Notes under the pieces: model-generated
Seen by the model: the letters and a program-made list of their open reading frames with translations, nothing else
What the model was told of the DNA's origin: nothing
Databases searched by the model: none
Origin: Mangrovactinospora gilvigrisea
GTDB lineage: Bacteria > Actinomycetota > Actinomycetes > Streptomycetales > Streptomycetaceae
DNA: 64,000 bases
Assembly: GCF_001879105.1 (NCBI RefSeq)
Contig: NZ_MLCF01000062.1
Location: 1 to 64,000 of the forward strand
Reading direction: 5' to 3'
Made by a program: the position numbers and the translations under genes
Shown here: one piece after another, positions 1-7,972 of the stretch
Position numbering within the stretch: position 1 is the stretch's first letter
Layout of the letters: every line of letters begins with the position of its first letter

Positions 1-123
1 CCCACCTGCCCCTCCCCACCCCCACCGGATCCACACCCCCGAGTGATCGCGCCGCACGCAACCCGTTCCACAACCGCTCCGCGAACCCGGTAGTCTGGGC
101 GCGGTCGCCCCACGGCGACCCCC

Positions 124-196
124 GCCTCCGTAGCTCAGGGGATAGAGCACCGCTCTCCTAAAGCGGGTGTCGGCAGTTCGAATCTGCCCGGGGGCA
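124..196 (+). tRNA. tRNA-Arg (anticodon CCT)
   Basis: The cloverleaf can be drawn by hand. A 7-bp acceptor stem pairs GCCTCCG with CGGGGGC (one G-T pair), the D arm starts with TAGCTC, the anticodon stem is CCGCT/AGCGG with loop CTCCTAA, and the T arm is GGCAG-TTCGAAT-CTGCC. The anticodon CCT at 157-159 reads AGG (Arg). CCA is not encoded. A weak promoter-like pair (TTCCAC near 66, TAGTCT near 91) precedes it. tRNA genes of this type are common integration sites, but no duplicated 3' end was seen in the window. Confidence 0.95.
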
Positions 197-212
197 CAGT
201 GCGCGAGACGCA

Positions 213-260
213 CCGAAGGCCCAGACCGACCGGGGTGAACCGGGTGGTCCGGGCCTTCGG
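213..260 (+). terminator. Terminator hairpin after tRNA-Arg
   Basis: The two arms CCGAAGGCCC and GGGCCTTCGG are perfectly complementary over 10 bp, and the stem can be extended inward by AGACC/GGTCC. The hairpin starts 17 bases after the tRNA, as expected for a stable-RNA terminator. There is no clear T run, which is usual in high-GC actinobacteria. Confidence 0.75.
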
Positions 261-535
261 ATTGTGCGCTTCCGGTGCTTGTTGTCCGGGCCGGGACCTG
301 CGGCTTTCGGCACCCGGGCGGATACCCCGCTTGCAGTGGTGAGGCCGGTGCTGGTGTGTCGGAGATTGAGGAAGTACACGCCTCGGGAACCTCCTGACGC
401 GCTGTTACGTCAGTAGTGGTGAACCACCATTCGCACGTTCACCGACTCTGGGTTTGCGGTGACGGACGGGCCTGGCCGAGGGACCACGGGGGCGCTCCTG
501 GCCGAGGACGTCCACGGCAAACCCTGGAGGACCGG
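261..535. other. Gene-free stretch between tRNA terminator and small ORF
   Basis: No convincing coding signal. It holds a small inverted repeat CTGACG/CGTCAG (394-399 and 408-413), possibly part of the promoter region of the following small gene. An ATG at 416 opens the frame of that gene, but it lacks a ribosome site and its translation up to 535 does not look like protein. Confidence 0.4.
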
Positions 536-709
536 ATGGATTGGACGAATGTGGTTTGGGTTGTCGGCGTTACGACCGTCGGACACCTGGTCGCGTTCAC
601 CACGATCGCTCTCAGGTCCCTCTCGGGAACGAACCCGCGTGATCGCCCCGCAATCCTCCGGGCTCTGGCGGAGGTCGGGCGGTCTTTGGGGCGTCGGCGG
701 CGGCGTTGA
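536..709 (+). CDS. Small membrane protein, 57 residues
   Basis: Function unknown. The ATG is preceded by a good ribosome site (GGAGG, 6 nt before the start), which is why this start was chosen over the in-frame ATG at 416. The N-terminal third (WTNVVWVVGVTTVGHLVAFTTIALRSL) is one hydrophobic segment, followed by a basic tail ending in RRRRR, so the C-terminus probably faces the cytoplasm. A strong hairpin follows immediately. Base composition is slightly less GC-rich than the neighbours. Its place just downstream of a tRNA suggests a relict of an integrated element, but no integrase or excisionase accompanies it. Confidence 0.5.
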   Translation: MDWTNVVWVVGVTTVGHLVAFTTIALRSLSGTNPRDRPAILRALAEVGRSLGRRRRR

Positions 710-717
710 CGGCTACC

Positions 718-777
718 GAGCCGCCCTTGCTGGCGAGGAGGAGGTTAAAGACCCCTCTGCGTCTTCAAGGGCGGCTC
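718..777. terminator. Bidirectional terminator hairpin
   Basis: GAGCCGCCCTT (718-728) and AAGGGCGGCTC (767-777) are perfect 11-bp complements. The hairpin lies between the stop of the small membrane protein and the stop of the convergent secreted-protein gene, so it can serve both. Confidence 0.7.
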
Positions 778-790
778 GCTGTGCTTCAGG

Positions 791-2251
791 CTACGGGGCG
801 TCCGGGGCCTTCCACAGGACCGCGGTGGGCTGCTCGGGGGTGAGGTGGAGGGCGCCGGTCCAGGAGAGGAAGGACGGGGTGGGGAGGTCGTCGGTGCCCA
901 GGAAGAAGGCCCGGGTGGCGGCGGTGACGTCGAGGGTGGCGGCGGATTCGGTGAGGGGGGTGCGCTGGACGTCGATCTCGGCGAGGTCGGCCTGGGTGGT
1001 GCCCGGCGGGAGTTCGACGGTGGTGGCGGCCGCGCCGTCGCGGTTCACCGCCGAGGTGGCGACGCCGTGGTCGGAGCGGTAGACGGTGGCGTCCCCGCGC
1101 AGCCGCACCGTGACCGTCAGTCCCACGTTGCCGGTGTCGGCCGTCGGGGAGGCGGTGTGGGTGACCGCGATCCACAGGTAGTCGCGCTGGTCGCTCAGTG
1201 CTGGGGTGGACGGATCGGCGGGCGACTCGATCTTCCCCTCGCGGGACATCTCCTTCGCCATCACCGGATACGTCCACGGGTTGACGTCCATCATGTGCTC
1301 GCGCGGCTGGCCGCTCGGCAGGTCCTGCAGCGGCGAGAGCGCGAACCGCATCGGGTCGTCGATCGCGTCGCACATGTTGTTGTTGGAGGTGCAGGTCTCC
1401 AGCCGCGGACGGTCGCCGTTCTCGTAGGACCCCGCGTAGGCGAGGGTCTGGTGGTTGGCCGCCTGGTACACGCCGGTGTCCGGGACCCGGTTGCCGGCGG
1501 CGTCGATCTCCACCCGGTAGACCCACTCGATGTCGGTGGTGCGTCCCCAACGGGACATCAGGGCGGGGGAGTCGGTGCCGCCGTCCTCGTTGCTCCAGAT
1601 CACCGAGTACTGCAGGATCCGGTGGCCTGGCGTGGTGGCGGGCAGGAACTCGTGCCACATCAGCAGCGGGGTGTCGGTGGTCGCCGACTGGAACGCGCTG
1701 CCGAGCGCGGGGACGTTCCGTCCGTACAGCACGGGCGCGTTGCGCAGCACGATGCCGGTGTCGCCGGTCTCCGGGCGGACGTCCACCGCGAGGCCGGAGA
1801 GCCGCGCCGTGCGGGCGCCGGCGGGCGAGCGGTCCGCGGCGAGCGCCAGCCGCAGGTGGTGGGTGCCGCGGGTGACGTGCCCCAGCGCGAGGCTGCGGGT
1901 GAGCGGCTGCGCGCCGGGGACGACCAGGTCGGTGGCGTAGCGGCCGTCGAGGTAGATCGAGACCACCGCTGACTCGGCGCCCTTGGTGCCCCAGTCGGTG
2001 CCGGGCGCGGCGGCGGTGAGGGTGAGCAGCGCCTCGCCGGTGCGGTCGGCGCGGAACGGGACGGTGCGGGCGGGCCCGCCGCGCGCCACGGTGACCGCGT
2101 GGCCGCCGCCGTGCGCGGCGGCGCCCGCGGCGGCGTCCGCCGGGGCGGCCGCGCCCAGGCCGCCGGCGCAGGCCGCCACCAGCGCGCCGGCCGCGAGCAC
2201 CGCCCTCAGCCGGGCTGCCGACCGCTTGCCCCACCTCTGACGTACCGCCAT
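791..2251 (-). CDS. Secreted protein of unknown function, 486 residues
   Basis: Start is the ATG with GGAG five bases upstream. The N-terminus has a basic stretch (RQRWGKRSAARLR), a hydrophobic core and an Ala-rich signal cleavage region (APADAAAGAAA), so the protein is exported. The mature part looks beta-rich, with short Asp/Gly-containing loops, a CTSNNNMC motif (possible disulphide) in the middle and an extracellular-enzyme-like composition. No catalytic signature was recognised. The gene stands alone, convergent with the small membrane protein and followed upstream by a separate hydrolase gene. It resembles conserved secreted streptomycete proteins without assigned function. Confidence 0.8.
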   Translation of the reverse strand: MAVRQRWGKRSAARLRAVLAAGALVAACAGGLGAAAPADAAAGAAAHGGGHAVTVARGGPARTVPFRADRTGEALLTLTAAAPGTDWGTKGAESAVVSIYLDGRYATDLVVPGAQPLTRSLALGHVTRGTHHLRLALAADRSPAGARTARLSGLAVDVRPETGDTGIVLRNAPVLYGRNVPALGSAFQSATTDTPLLMWHEFLPATTPGHRILQYSVIWSNEDGGTDSPALMSRWGRTTDIEWVYRVEIDAAGNRVPDTGVYQAANHQTLAYAGSYENGDRPRLETCTSNNNMCDAIDDPMRFALSPLQDLPSGQPREHMMDVNPWTYPVMAKEMSREGKIESPADPSTPALSDQRDYLWIAVTHTASPTADTGNVGLTVTVRLRGDATVYRSDHGVATSAVNRDGAAATTVELPPGTTQADLAEIDVQRTPLTESAATLDVTAATRAFFLGTDDLPTPSFLSWTGALHLTPEQPTAVLWKAPDAP

Positions 2252-2451
2252 GGCGTCTCCGTCCCCTCGGTGTGCTCCGATGTCTCCGGCACCTTGGCAG
2301 TCCCGGTTGAACCGCAGTGTGCGCAGACCCGACCATCCGTGTAACCCGTCGGGCACGTGATGTTGACGGAACCTCAGATGTTTCCGGCGCTGAAGCCGGC
2401 GTCCGGCGCGCTTCGGTACAGCCTGCGGGCCTCGGCCCGCCGCGGCGCCGC

Positions 2452-3252
2452 TCAGAGGCCGATGCGGCGCACCGCGGCGAGGAGGAGGTCCGGGCGGCGG
2501 GTGGGTAGGGAGTGCTCGGAGTCGGGGATGGTGACGAGGTCGCAGGTCGGGAAGTGGCGGAGGACGGCCGCGGTCTGCCGGTGGTCGCCGACGTGGGTCA
2601 GTCCGCAGCGGAGGTAGGTGACGGGGGTGCGGATCCGGGCGGCGGTGCGGTGCCAGCGGACCGTGTCGAAGCGGAGTTCGCGCAGCACCGCGTCCCGGAC
2701 GGCCAGGTCGTGGCGCCAGACCAGGCCCCCGTCGGCGCCCGGTCGGACCAGGTGGCGGTGGGGGTGGTCCGGCGTCAGATCCGCCGGGTCGACGCCGACG
2801 CATCGCGCGAACGCGTGGAGGTCGGCGAATCCCGGGGGAAGCGCGCCGGCGTTGGGCGTCGTCGGCTCCCACGCCCCGGCGGGCAGTCCGTCGACGGCGA
2901 CCAGCCGATCGAGCATCTCCGGGTGCGCCTCGGTGAAGCAGAAGCCGAGCGTCGCCCCCATGGAGTGCCCGAGGAAGGTGAACGGCGGCAACTCCAGGGC
3001 CGTCGCCACCGCGTGGAGGTCGGCGACCCAGCCGTCGAAGCAGTAGTCGTCCGCCCAGTCGGACTCGCCGTGGCCGGCCAGGTCGACCGCGACGACGGAG
3101 TGGCGCCCGCGCATCTCCGCCGCGAACCGGTCCCAGATGCGGGTGTGCCCGGGGTAGCCGTGCACCAGCAGCAGGGGATGGCGGCCCGGCGGTCCCCAGC
3201 GGCGGCAGTGCACACGGCGGCCGTCGATGCGAAGGACGACGTCGGTGGCCAC
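2452..3252 (-). CDS. Alpha/beta hydrolase
   Basis: Cytoplasmic alpha/beta-hydrolase-fold enzyme of about 266 residues. An oxyanion-type HGYPG motif near residue 30 is followed by a DLAGHGESDW loop, the nucleophile elbow GHSMG near residue 96 and the catalytic His in IPDSEHSLP near residue 247. The substrate cannot be told from sequence. Two GTG codons (3252 and 3261) are possible starts. The longer open frame to 3384 is rejected because its extra residues are Pro/Arg-rich. It begins 25 bp after the stop of the upstream 94-residue gene on the same strand, so the two are probably co-transcribed and share the LexA-like control site. Confidence 0.85.
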   Translation of the reverse strand: MATDVVLRIDGRRVHCRRWGPPGRHPLLLVHGYPGHTRIWDRFAAEMRGRHSVVAVDLAGHGESDWADDYCFDGWVADLHAVATALELPPFTFLGHSMGATLGFCFTEAHPEMLDRLVAVDGLPAGAWEPTTPNAGALPPGFADLHAFARCVGVDPADLTPDHPHRHLVRPGADGGLVWRHDLAVRDAVLRELRFDTVRWHRTAARIRTPVTYLRCGLTHVGDHRQTAAVLRHFPTCDLVTIPDSEHSLPTRRPDLLLAAVRRIGL

Positions 3253-3277
3253 GGTGCGCACCCTAGCGGCAGCGGGC

Positions 3278-3562
3278 TCAGGACGGGGACGGTCCGCACT
3301 CGCGGCCGCCGCGGGGGGAGCGGGACGCCGCATGCCGGCGCCCGGCTCTCGCGGCCACCAGGTAGGACTGGTCGTCGGTGGCATGGGCGGCGGCCACCGC
3401 CCGCAGGTCGCTCACCATGGCGATGACGTCGCGCGCGGTGTGCCGCTCCAGGTTCATCCCGCGTCGCTCGAGGTCGATCTGCGCCAGCCGCAGCGCGGTC
3501 GCCGCATGGATCAGCCCCGACGCCAGCGTGCCGTGTTCCCCGCACGTGTGAGTGTCTGTCAT
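3278..3562 (-). CDS. Small conserved-type protein, 94 residues, under a LexA-like box
   Basis: Unrecognised protein starting MTDTHTCGEHGTLASGLIH. The middle is predicted helical (ALRLAQIDLERRGMNLERHTARDVIAMVSDLRAVAAAH) and the tail is basic and Ser/Pro-rich. There is no signal peptide or membrane segment. An SOS-box-like palindrome lies 78 bp upstream of the ATG, and an alpha/beta hydrolase gene follows closely. This arrangement suggests a DNA-damage-inducible two-gene unit, although the protein itself offers no clue to mechanism. Confidence 0.65.
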   Translation of the reverse strand: MTDTHTCGEHGTLASGLIHAATALRLAQIDLERRGMNLERHTARDVIAMVSDLRAVAAAHATDDQSYLVAARAGRRHAASRSPRGGRECGPSPS

Positions 3563-3639
3563 GTCGCCGCTTCCGTTCGTGTGTCGGTGCCGGTCTGCTG
3601 CGGCCAACGGTCTTCCATGAGGCCCATGTTGCCACGTGT

Positions 3640-3655
3640 TCGAATTTATGTTCGA
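3640..3655. promoter_or_regulatory. LexA (SOS) box-like palindrome
   Basis: TCGAATTTATGTTCGA matches the actinobacterial SOS consensus TCGAAC-N4-GTTCGA at 11 of 12 defined positions. It is an AT-rich island in an otherwise GC-rich gap and lies 78 bp upstream of the 94-residue gene. The opposite neighbour is the 3' end of the TerD fusion, so the site most plausibly serves the 94-residue gene and the hydrolase. Confidence 0.6.
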
Positions 3656-3807
3656 GGCTTCCGGCGAAGCAATGTCAGAGGTGTCCCGTAGCCTCCCCGT
3701 GGGTGGTTGCTGCGCGAGTGAAGGCCCAGGTCGCCGCGGTCCCCCGTCGGCATGCGCCGCGAGGGCGGTGGGCGGTGGGTGCGGCGAGGGCGGTGGGTGA
3801 CGCAGCC

Positions 3808-5850
3808 TCAGGCGGTCAACGTCGGTGCGGACTTCCCACCGGCGGGCGCGCGCCGGGGTGCCGCGCGGTCCAGCGGCACCACGACGGTGGAGTGGAAGCG
3901 GTGGACCGCGTCGTTGACGCTCCGTATGAAGCCGGTCTCGGCGTTGCCGCGGCTGCTTCCCATGCCCTTGAACAGCGACAGGCGGAAGCCGGAGATGCGG
4001 GCGCCGTCCTTGGGCAGCAGGTCGGCGGGCTCGGGCCGGAGGCGTTCCAGCGTGCTTCGGGGTCCGCCGCCGCGACCCTCGACGAGCGTCTCGATGTGCA
4101 GGTCCGCCGGAGCCTCGGCCAGGCAGCGGATGAGCCGCTTCGCCCAGGCCAGCGGATAGCCCTGCTCCGGGGTCGGGACCTCGATGGAGGTGCGGAGCCG
4201 TCCGGTGCGGAGGTCCGCGGTGACCGCCAGGAGGCCGGGCGCATCCTCGATGCGCAGCTCCGCCTGCAGCTGGCCGGTGAGGCAGAGCTGATCGGCGAGG
4301 CGGCTCCGTCGGGCCGCGGGATCCACTCCGCGCCTGCTGCGCTGCGCCGGGAGGACCTTCTTGCCCAGCTCGCCGCCGAGCCCGAGGGACACCTGACGGG
4401 TCAGCCGCTCCCAGCTCTCGACGACCTGGAGCGCCCGCGGGTCGCCCTGGCACAGCGTCTCGTCGTCGATCCCGTTGCGCACGGGTACCCACGACCGGCC
4501 CATGTTCTGGAAGCCGTGGCAGCCGGAGTTCTCGTGCTGGAGGTAGTGCAGCAGCTCCTGGAGGAGCCATGCGTGCGCGCCGTTCCCGACGCCCTCGTGG
4601 CGGATCAGCATCTGCGCCTGGTGCGCGACCTCCGCCCAGGAGAGGTGCCAGAGGGCCGCCTTCTGCTTGCGGCGTCCGTCGACCCTGACGTCGACGAGCG
4701 GGCTGCCTTCCAGGGCGACGTCGTTGGACAGCGTGATCACGGCCTCGTAGCCGCGGCGTGCCGCGATGTCCATGTACGCCTGCACCTGTTCGGTCCGCAG
4801 GGCGTTTCCGTTGGTCTTCGTCTCCAGCAGCGCCGTCCACAGCTTTCCGGCCCGCTCGACGCGGATCACCCCGTCGGGGCGCCGCGGCTTGTCGCTGTGC
4901 GGGAGCGTGACCTCGGCGAACGTCTCCATGGTGCCGGCCGGTGCGCCGAACGCGACGGTGATCCTCCGGCCGAACTCGGGCACTTGGGCCATCACCGAGA
5001 GCAGCACCGACGTGGCCCGCATCTCGCGGTCGTGGTCGCTCTTGAGTGCCGACACGGGGAAGAGGCGGGCCGCTCTCCAGGAGTCGTTCTCCGCCAGGCT
5101 CTTCTTGGCCGCCGCCGGCAGGGTGACCTTCTTCTTCGCGGTGCGGGGCCGGGCGGCGGCCTTCCGCGGCGCACGGGCCTCGTCCGTCTCGGCCGTCTCG
5201 TCCGCCCCGGACGCCGCGGACGCCCCGGACGCCGCGGCCGGCTCGCCGTCACGGACCGCGGCGATCTCGACCGCGGGTTCGTCCTGGACGTCCTGCGCAT
5301 CCGCGGATGCCGCGTCGTCCTCGATGTCGACGCCGAAGTCCGTTGCCAGACCGGCGAGGCCGGACGCGTAGCCCTGGCCGACGGCCCGGAACTTCCACTC
5401 TCCGGCGCGCCGGTAGAGCTCGCCGAAGATGATGGCGCTGACCGTGTCGACGTCGTCGACGGTGAAGTCGAGGAGATCCTCGCCCGCGCTGTCGGCCAGC
5501 GATATCCGGACGCCGTCCAGCTCGCTGAACCGCGCGCCCTCGTAGCGGCTGGCGGCCACGACGATGCGGTCGACCTCGTCCGGAACCGCGGCCAGGTCGA
5601 GGCTGATGCGGTCCTCGCTCCCCTCCGCCGTCGGCGTATTGCCCAGCAGGTGCACGCTTCCGTCCGCGGCGGCCGGGTTGTTGTAGAAGTAGAAGTCGGT
5701 GTCGCTGCGGACCTTGCCGTCCGCGCCCAGCAGGAGAACGGAGACGTCCGCGTCGCCTTCGCCTGTCGGGCTCCCCCACCCCAAACTGACGATCACCGCC
5801 CCGCAGTTCTCGCTCAGGGCCGACAGGGCCGCATTGGATCCCTTGCTCAT
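3808..5850 (-). CDS. TerD-domain protein fused to a PD-(D/E)XK nuclease-like domain
   Basis: 680 residues starting MSKGSNAAL. Residues 1-185 are a TerD domain (VIVSLGWGSP, then GEGDADVSVLLLGADGKV with the Asp/Glu residues that bind calcium in this family, and a DFYFYNN turn). An acidic, Ala-rich linker (about 186-260) and a basic patch follow. From about 290 a second domain carries RPDG near 326 and LLETKTN near 341, the D...ExK arrangement of restriction-nuclease-like folds, with a conserved Gln/Tyr helix after it. The C-terminal 250 residues (RLSLFKGMG, HRFHSTVVVPLD) are unassigned. TerD proteins act in tellurite and general stress responses, and comparative work on Ter systems has linked them to nuclease domains. 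A role in stress-linked DNA processing or phage defence is inference. No other ter genes are adjacent. Confidence 0.8.
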   Translation of the reverse strand: MSKGSNAALSALSENCGAVIVSLGWGSPTGEGDADVSVLLLGADGKVRSDTDFYFYNNPAAADGSVHLLGNTPTAEGSEDRISLDLAAVPDEVDRIVVAASRYEGARFSELDGVRISLADSAGEDLLDFTVDDVDTVSAIIFGELYRRAGEWKFRAVGQGYASGLAGLATDFGVDIEDDAASADAQDVQDEPAVEIAAVRDGEPAAASGASAASGADETAETDEARAPRKAAARPRTAKKKVTLPAAAKKSLAENDSWRAARLFPVSALKSDHDREMRATSVLLSVMAQVPEFGRRITVAFGAPAGTMETFAEVTLPHSDKPRRPDGVIRVERAGKLWTALLETKTNGNALRTEQVQAYMDIAARRGYEAVITLSNDVALEGSPLVDVRVDGRRKQKAALWHLSWAEVAHQAQMLIRHEGVGNGAHAWLLQELLHYLQHENSGCHGFQNMGRSWVPVRNGIDDETLCQGDPRALQVVESWERLTRQVSLGLGGELGKKVLPAQRSRRGVDPAARRSRLADQLCLTGQLQAELRIEDAPGLLAVTADLRTGRLRTSIEVPTPEQGYPLAWAKRLIRCLAEAPADLHIETLVEGRGGGPRSTLERLRPEPADLLPKDGARISGFRLSLFKGMGSSRGNAETGFIRSVNDAVHRFHSTVVVPLDRAAPRRAPAGGKSAPTLTA

Positions 5851-6148
5851 GTGCTGCACGATGCCCCCAAAATGATGCAACTCGGACACGAAAGCGTGTC
5901 TGTCTCGGCTGCCATCCCCCGACGCGGTACAACGCGTCGCATATGCGTCACTGTATGCGCAATCGACGCCACCCCGTGGGCTGTGCAACGAGTATGCGGC
6001 GATGGATCTGGCGCAGCGTCAGATCCGCCCGGGGGCCGCGAGGTTGTATCGAGGGTGACCGGCGTCACATCCGGGAGGTGTCACGGTCGGTGGGGCAGGA
6101 GGTGTCCGTAGGGGGGCAGGCAGTCGGGCAATCCTGGAAGGGGCGGTC
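5851..6148. promoter_or_regulatory. Divergent intergenic region with several inverted repeats
   Basis: Separates the TerD fusion from the flavodoxin gene. Seen here: GACACG-AAAG-CGTGTC (5885-5900) in the leader of the TerD gene, GACGCG/CGCGTC (5921-5938), three TATGCG repeats (5942, 5954, 5993), GATCTG/CAGATC (6005-6025) and GTGAC-CGGC-GTCAC (6055-6068). The last two lie on the flavodoxin side. These look like regulator sites and RNA hairpins, but none matches an operator I can name. Confidence 0.4.
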
Positions 6149-6613
6149 ATGAAGGCGATCATCGTGTGCACGTCGGTCTCGCACGGCAACACCCGGCGGG
6201 TGGCGGAGGAGATGGGGGCGGTGCTGGGGGCGGACGTGGTGGCGCCCGGCGAGGTGGGGGCCGGGGAGCTGGCCGGGTACGACCTGGTGGGATTCGGGTC
6301 GGGGATCTTCAACCGTCGGATCCACCCCGAGATGCGACGGTTCGTCGGCGACCTGGCGGCGGACGGGGCCGGGCGGCAGGCGTTCGCGTTCGCCACCAGC
6401 GGGCTGCCCGGGCCGCGGCTGACGCCGCTGGTGCGGGGGCTGGAGCGGAAGGGCTTCGCGGTGGGCGAGACGTTCGCCTGCCGCGGCTTCGACACCTGGC
6501 TGCCGTTCAAGCTGGTCGGCGGCATCCGCCGCAACCGCCCCGGCCCGGACGACCTCGCCGCGGCCCGCGCCTACGCCGAGCGGCTCAAGGCGGTGCGGGA
6601 GGACAGGGGTTGA
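6149..6613 (+). CDS. Flavodoxin-family protein
   Basis: 154 residues with the flavodoxin signature at the N-terminus: beta strand MKAIIVCTS, then the FMN-phosphate loop SVSHGNTRRVAEEM, a VGFGSGIF strand-loop near residue 50 and ATSGLPG near residue 90 for the isoalloxazine ring. It should bind FMN and carry out low-potential electron transfer or quinone/disulphide reduction in the cytoplasm. GGAAGGGG precedes the ATG. It is convergent with the HxlR gene, the stops being 10 bp apart. The short length points to a stand-alone flavodoxin rather than a reductase fusion. Confidence 0.85.
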   Translation: MKAIIVCTSVSHGNTRRVAEEMGAVLGADVVAPGEVGAGELAGYDLVGFGSGIFNRRIHPEMRRFVGDLAADGAGRQAFAFATSGLPGPRLTPLVRGLERKGFAVGETFACRGFDTWLPFKLVGGIRRNRPGPDDLAAARAYAERLKAVREDRG

Positions 6614-6622
6614 GCTCCGGCG

Positions 6623-7039
6623 TCAGCGGCCGGTGAAGCCGGGGTTGGCGGCGTCGAAGGCGGCGCGGTGGGCGGTGATGGCGGGGCGGTGGGCGACCTC
6701 CCAGTCGGCGAGGGCGCGGATCAGGGTGGTGCAGTCGCGGCCCATTTCGGTGAGCTCGTACTCGACCTGCGGCGGAACCGTGGGGCGGACGGTGCGCGTC
6801 AGGAGGCCGTCGCGCTCCAGGTGGCGCACCGTCAGGGTGAGCATCCGCTGGGAGACGCCGCCGGGGATGGCGCGCTGCAGCTCCTTGAAGCGGCGCATTC
6901 CGGCGGCGAGTTCGACCAGGACGTAGGCGGACCACTTGCCGCCGATGCGGTCCACCAGATCCCGGACCCCGCACTCGTCCGGCGGGGTGTCGCACACCAG
7001 CTCCTGCTCCTCGGTCACATCCGTGTGCCCTGCCGACAT
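6623..7039 (-). CDS. HxlR-family transcriptional regulator
   Basis: 138 residues with the HxlR winged-helix: CGVRDLVDRIGGKWSAYVLVEL, then FKELQRAIPGGVSQRMLTLTVRHLERDGLLTR and the wing PPQVEYELTEMG. Two cysteines sit at the N-terminus in a VCDTPPDECGVRD context. In QorR/YodB-type members the Cys next to the first helix senses diamide or quinone stress. The gene is divergent from an NmrA-type quinone-reductase-like gene with an 87-bp gap, the same arrangement as in qorR-qor pairs, so it probably represses that neighbour and itself. Confidence 0.88.
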   Translation of the reverse strand: MSAGHTDVTEEQELVCDTPPDECGVRDLVDRIGGKWSAYVLVELAAGMRRFKELQRAIPGGVSQRMLTLTVRHLERDGLLTRTVRPTVPPQVEYELTEMGRDCTTLIRALADWEVAHRPAITAHRAAFDAANPGFTGR

Positions 7040-7126
7040 CGATGTGCCTCCTTATGCGATCCACCGTGCCGCTCCAGGATGGCAGCAGCGCACTTCGCGC
7101 GGCTAAACACCCTGGAAGGAGCCCCC

Positions 7127-7972
7127 ATGATCCTCGTCACCGGTGCGTCCGGAGCCCTCGGCGGACTCGTCGCCGAGGAGCTCGCCGCCCTCGGCCTCGC
7201 CGCCGGCCGCGACTACCTGCTCGGCAGCCGCAAGCCCGCCGAGGACGCCCTCGGACGGCGCGTCGACTTCGACGATCCGGCCGGCCTCGTCGACGCGTTC
7301 GCCGGCGTCGACACGCTGCTGCTGATATCCGCCGGCGCCGCCGAGGACGACGTCGTCATGGCCCGGCACGGCGCCGCGATCGACGCCGCGGCGGAGGCCG
7401 GCGTCGGCCATGTCGTCTACACCAGCGTCAGCGGGGACGGCGACCACCTCACCTACGCCCTCGCGCACCGCTGGACCGAACGCCGGCTCCGCGGCAGCGG
7501 GCTGACCTGGACGATCCTGCGCAACGGCCTGTACGCCGAGTTCCTGGCGTCGATCGCCGCCCCCGCCCCGGACGGCACCGTCGTCGCCCCGCTGGGCGAC
7601 GGCCGGCTCGCCGCCGTCGCCCGCCGCGACCTCGCCGAGGCGGCGGCGCGGGTCGCCGCGGACCCGGCCCCGCACGCCGGACGCGTCCACGAGCTGGTCG
7701 GGACCGCGCCGCTGGGCGGTGCCGAACTGGCCGCCGCCCTGGGGACGGACTACCGTCCCGCCGGGCTGGAGGCCACCCGCGCCGCGGTGGCCGGCTCCGG
7801 CACGATGCTGCCCTTCCAGGTGCCGATGCTGCTCAGCACCTACTCCGCGATCGCCGGAGGCTTCCTGGACGGCGGCGGGGTGGACGGCAACGCGCTGCCG
7901 GAGCTGCTGCCGCACCCGCCGCGGTCCGCGCTGGAGGTCTACCGCGAGGCCGTCGGCACCGTGAAGTGGTAG
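7127..7972 (+). CDS. NmrA-like NAD(P)-binding protein, quinone oxidoreductase-2 type
   Basis: 281 residues. The start MILVTGASGALGG gives a Rossmann GxxGxxG at once, and the ATG follows a ribosome site (GGAAGGAGC). The sequence has the atypical short-chain dehydrogenase pattern of NmrA/QOR2 proteins: GSRKPAEDA as NADP-ribose-phosphate region, VDTLLLISAG, then HVVYTSVSG and LTWTILRNGLYAEF, without a YxxxK pair. It probably reduces quinones with NADPH or senses the NADP ratio. It is controlled in all likelihood by the divergent HxlR regulator. Its 3' end overlaps the convergent NTF2-like gene by 34 bp. Confidence 0.87.
   Translation: MILVTGASGALGGLVAEELAALGLAAGRDYLLGSRKPAEDALGRRVDFDDPAGLVDAFAGVDTLLLISAGAAEDDVVMARHGAAIDAAAEAGVGHVVYTSVSGDGDHLTYALAHRWTERRLRGSGLTWTILRNGLYAEFLASIAAPAPDGTVVAPLGDGRLAAVARRDLAEAAARVAADPAPHAGRVHELVGTAPLGGAELAAALGTDYRPAGLEATRAAVAGSGTMLPFQVPMLLSTYSAIAGGFLDGGGVDGNALPELLPHPPRSALEVYREAVGTVKW

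Noticed and set aside
124-260. Attachment site with duplicated tRNA 3' end
   Set aside because: No second copy of the tRNA 3' sequence was seen in the window, so no element boundaries can be claimed.
416-535. Longer version of the 57-residue membrane protein
   Set aside because: No ribosome site at ATG 416 and the extra residues are His/Arg/Gly-rich without protein character.
2253-2872. Upstream extension of the secreted protein at 791-2251
   Set aside because: The extension is Arg/Pro-rich and runs through the alpha/beta hydrolase gene; the ATG at 2251 has a ribosome site and starts a signal peptide.
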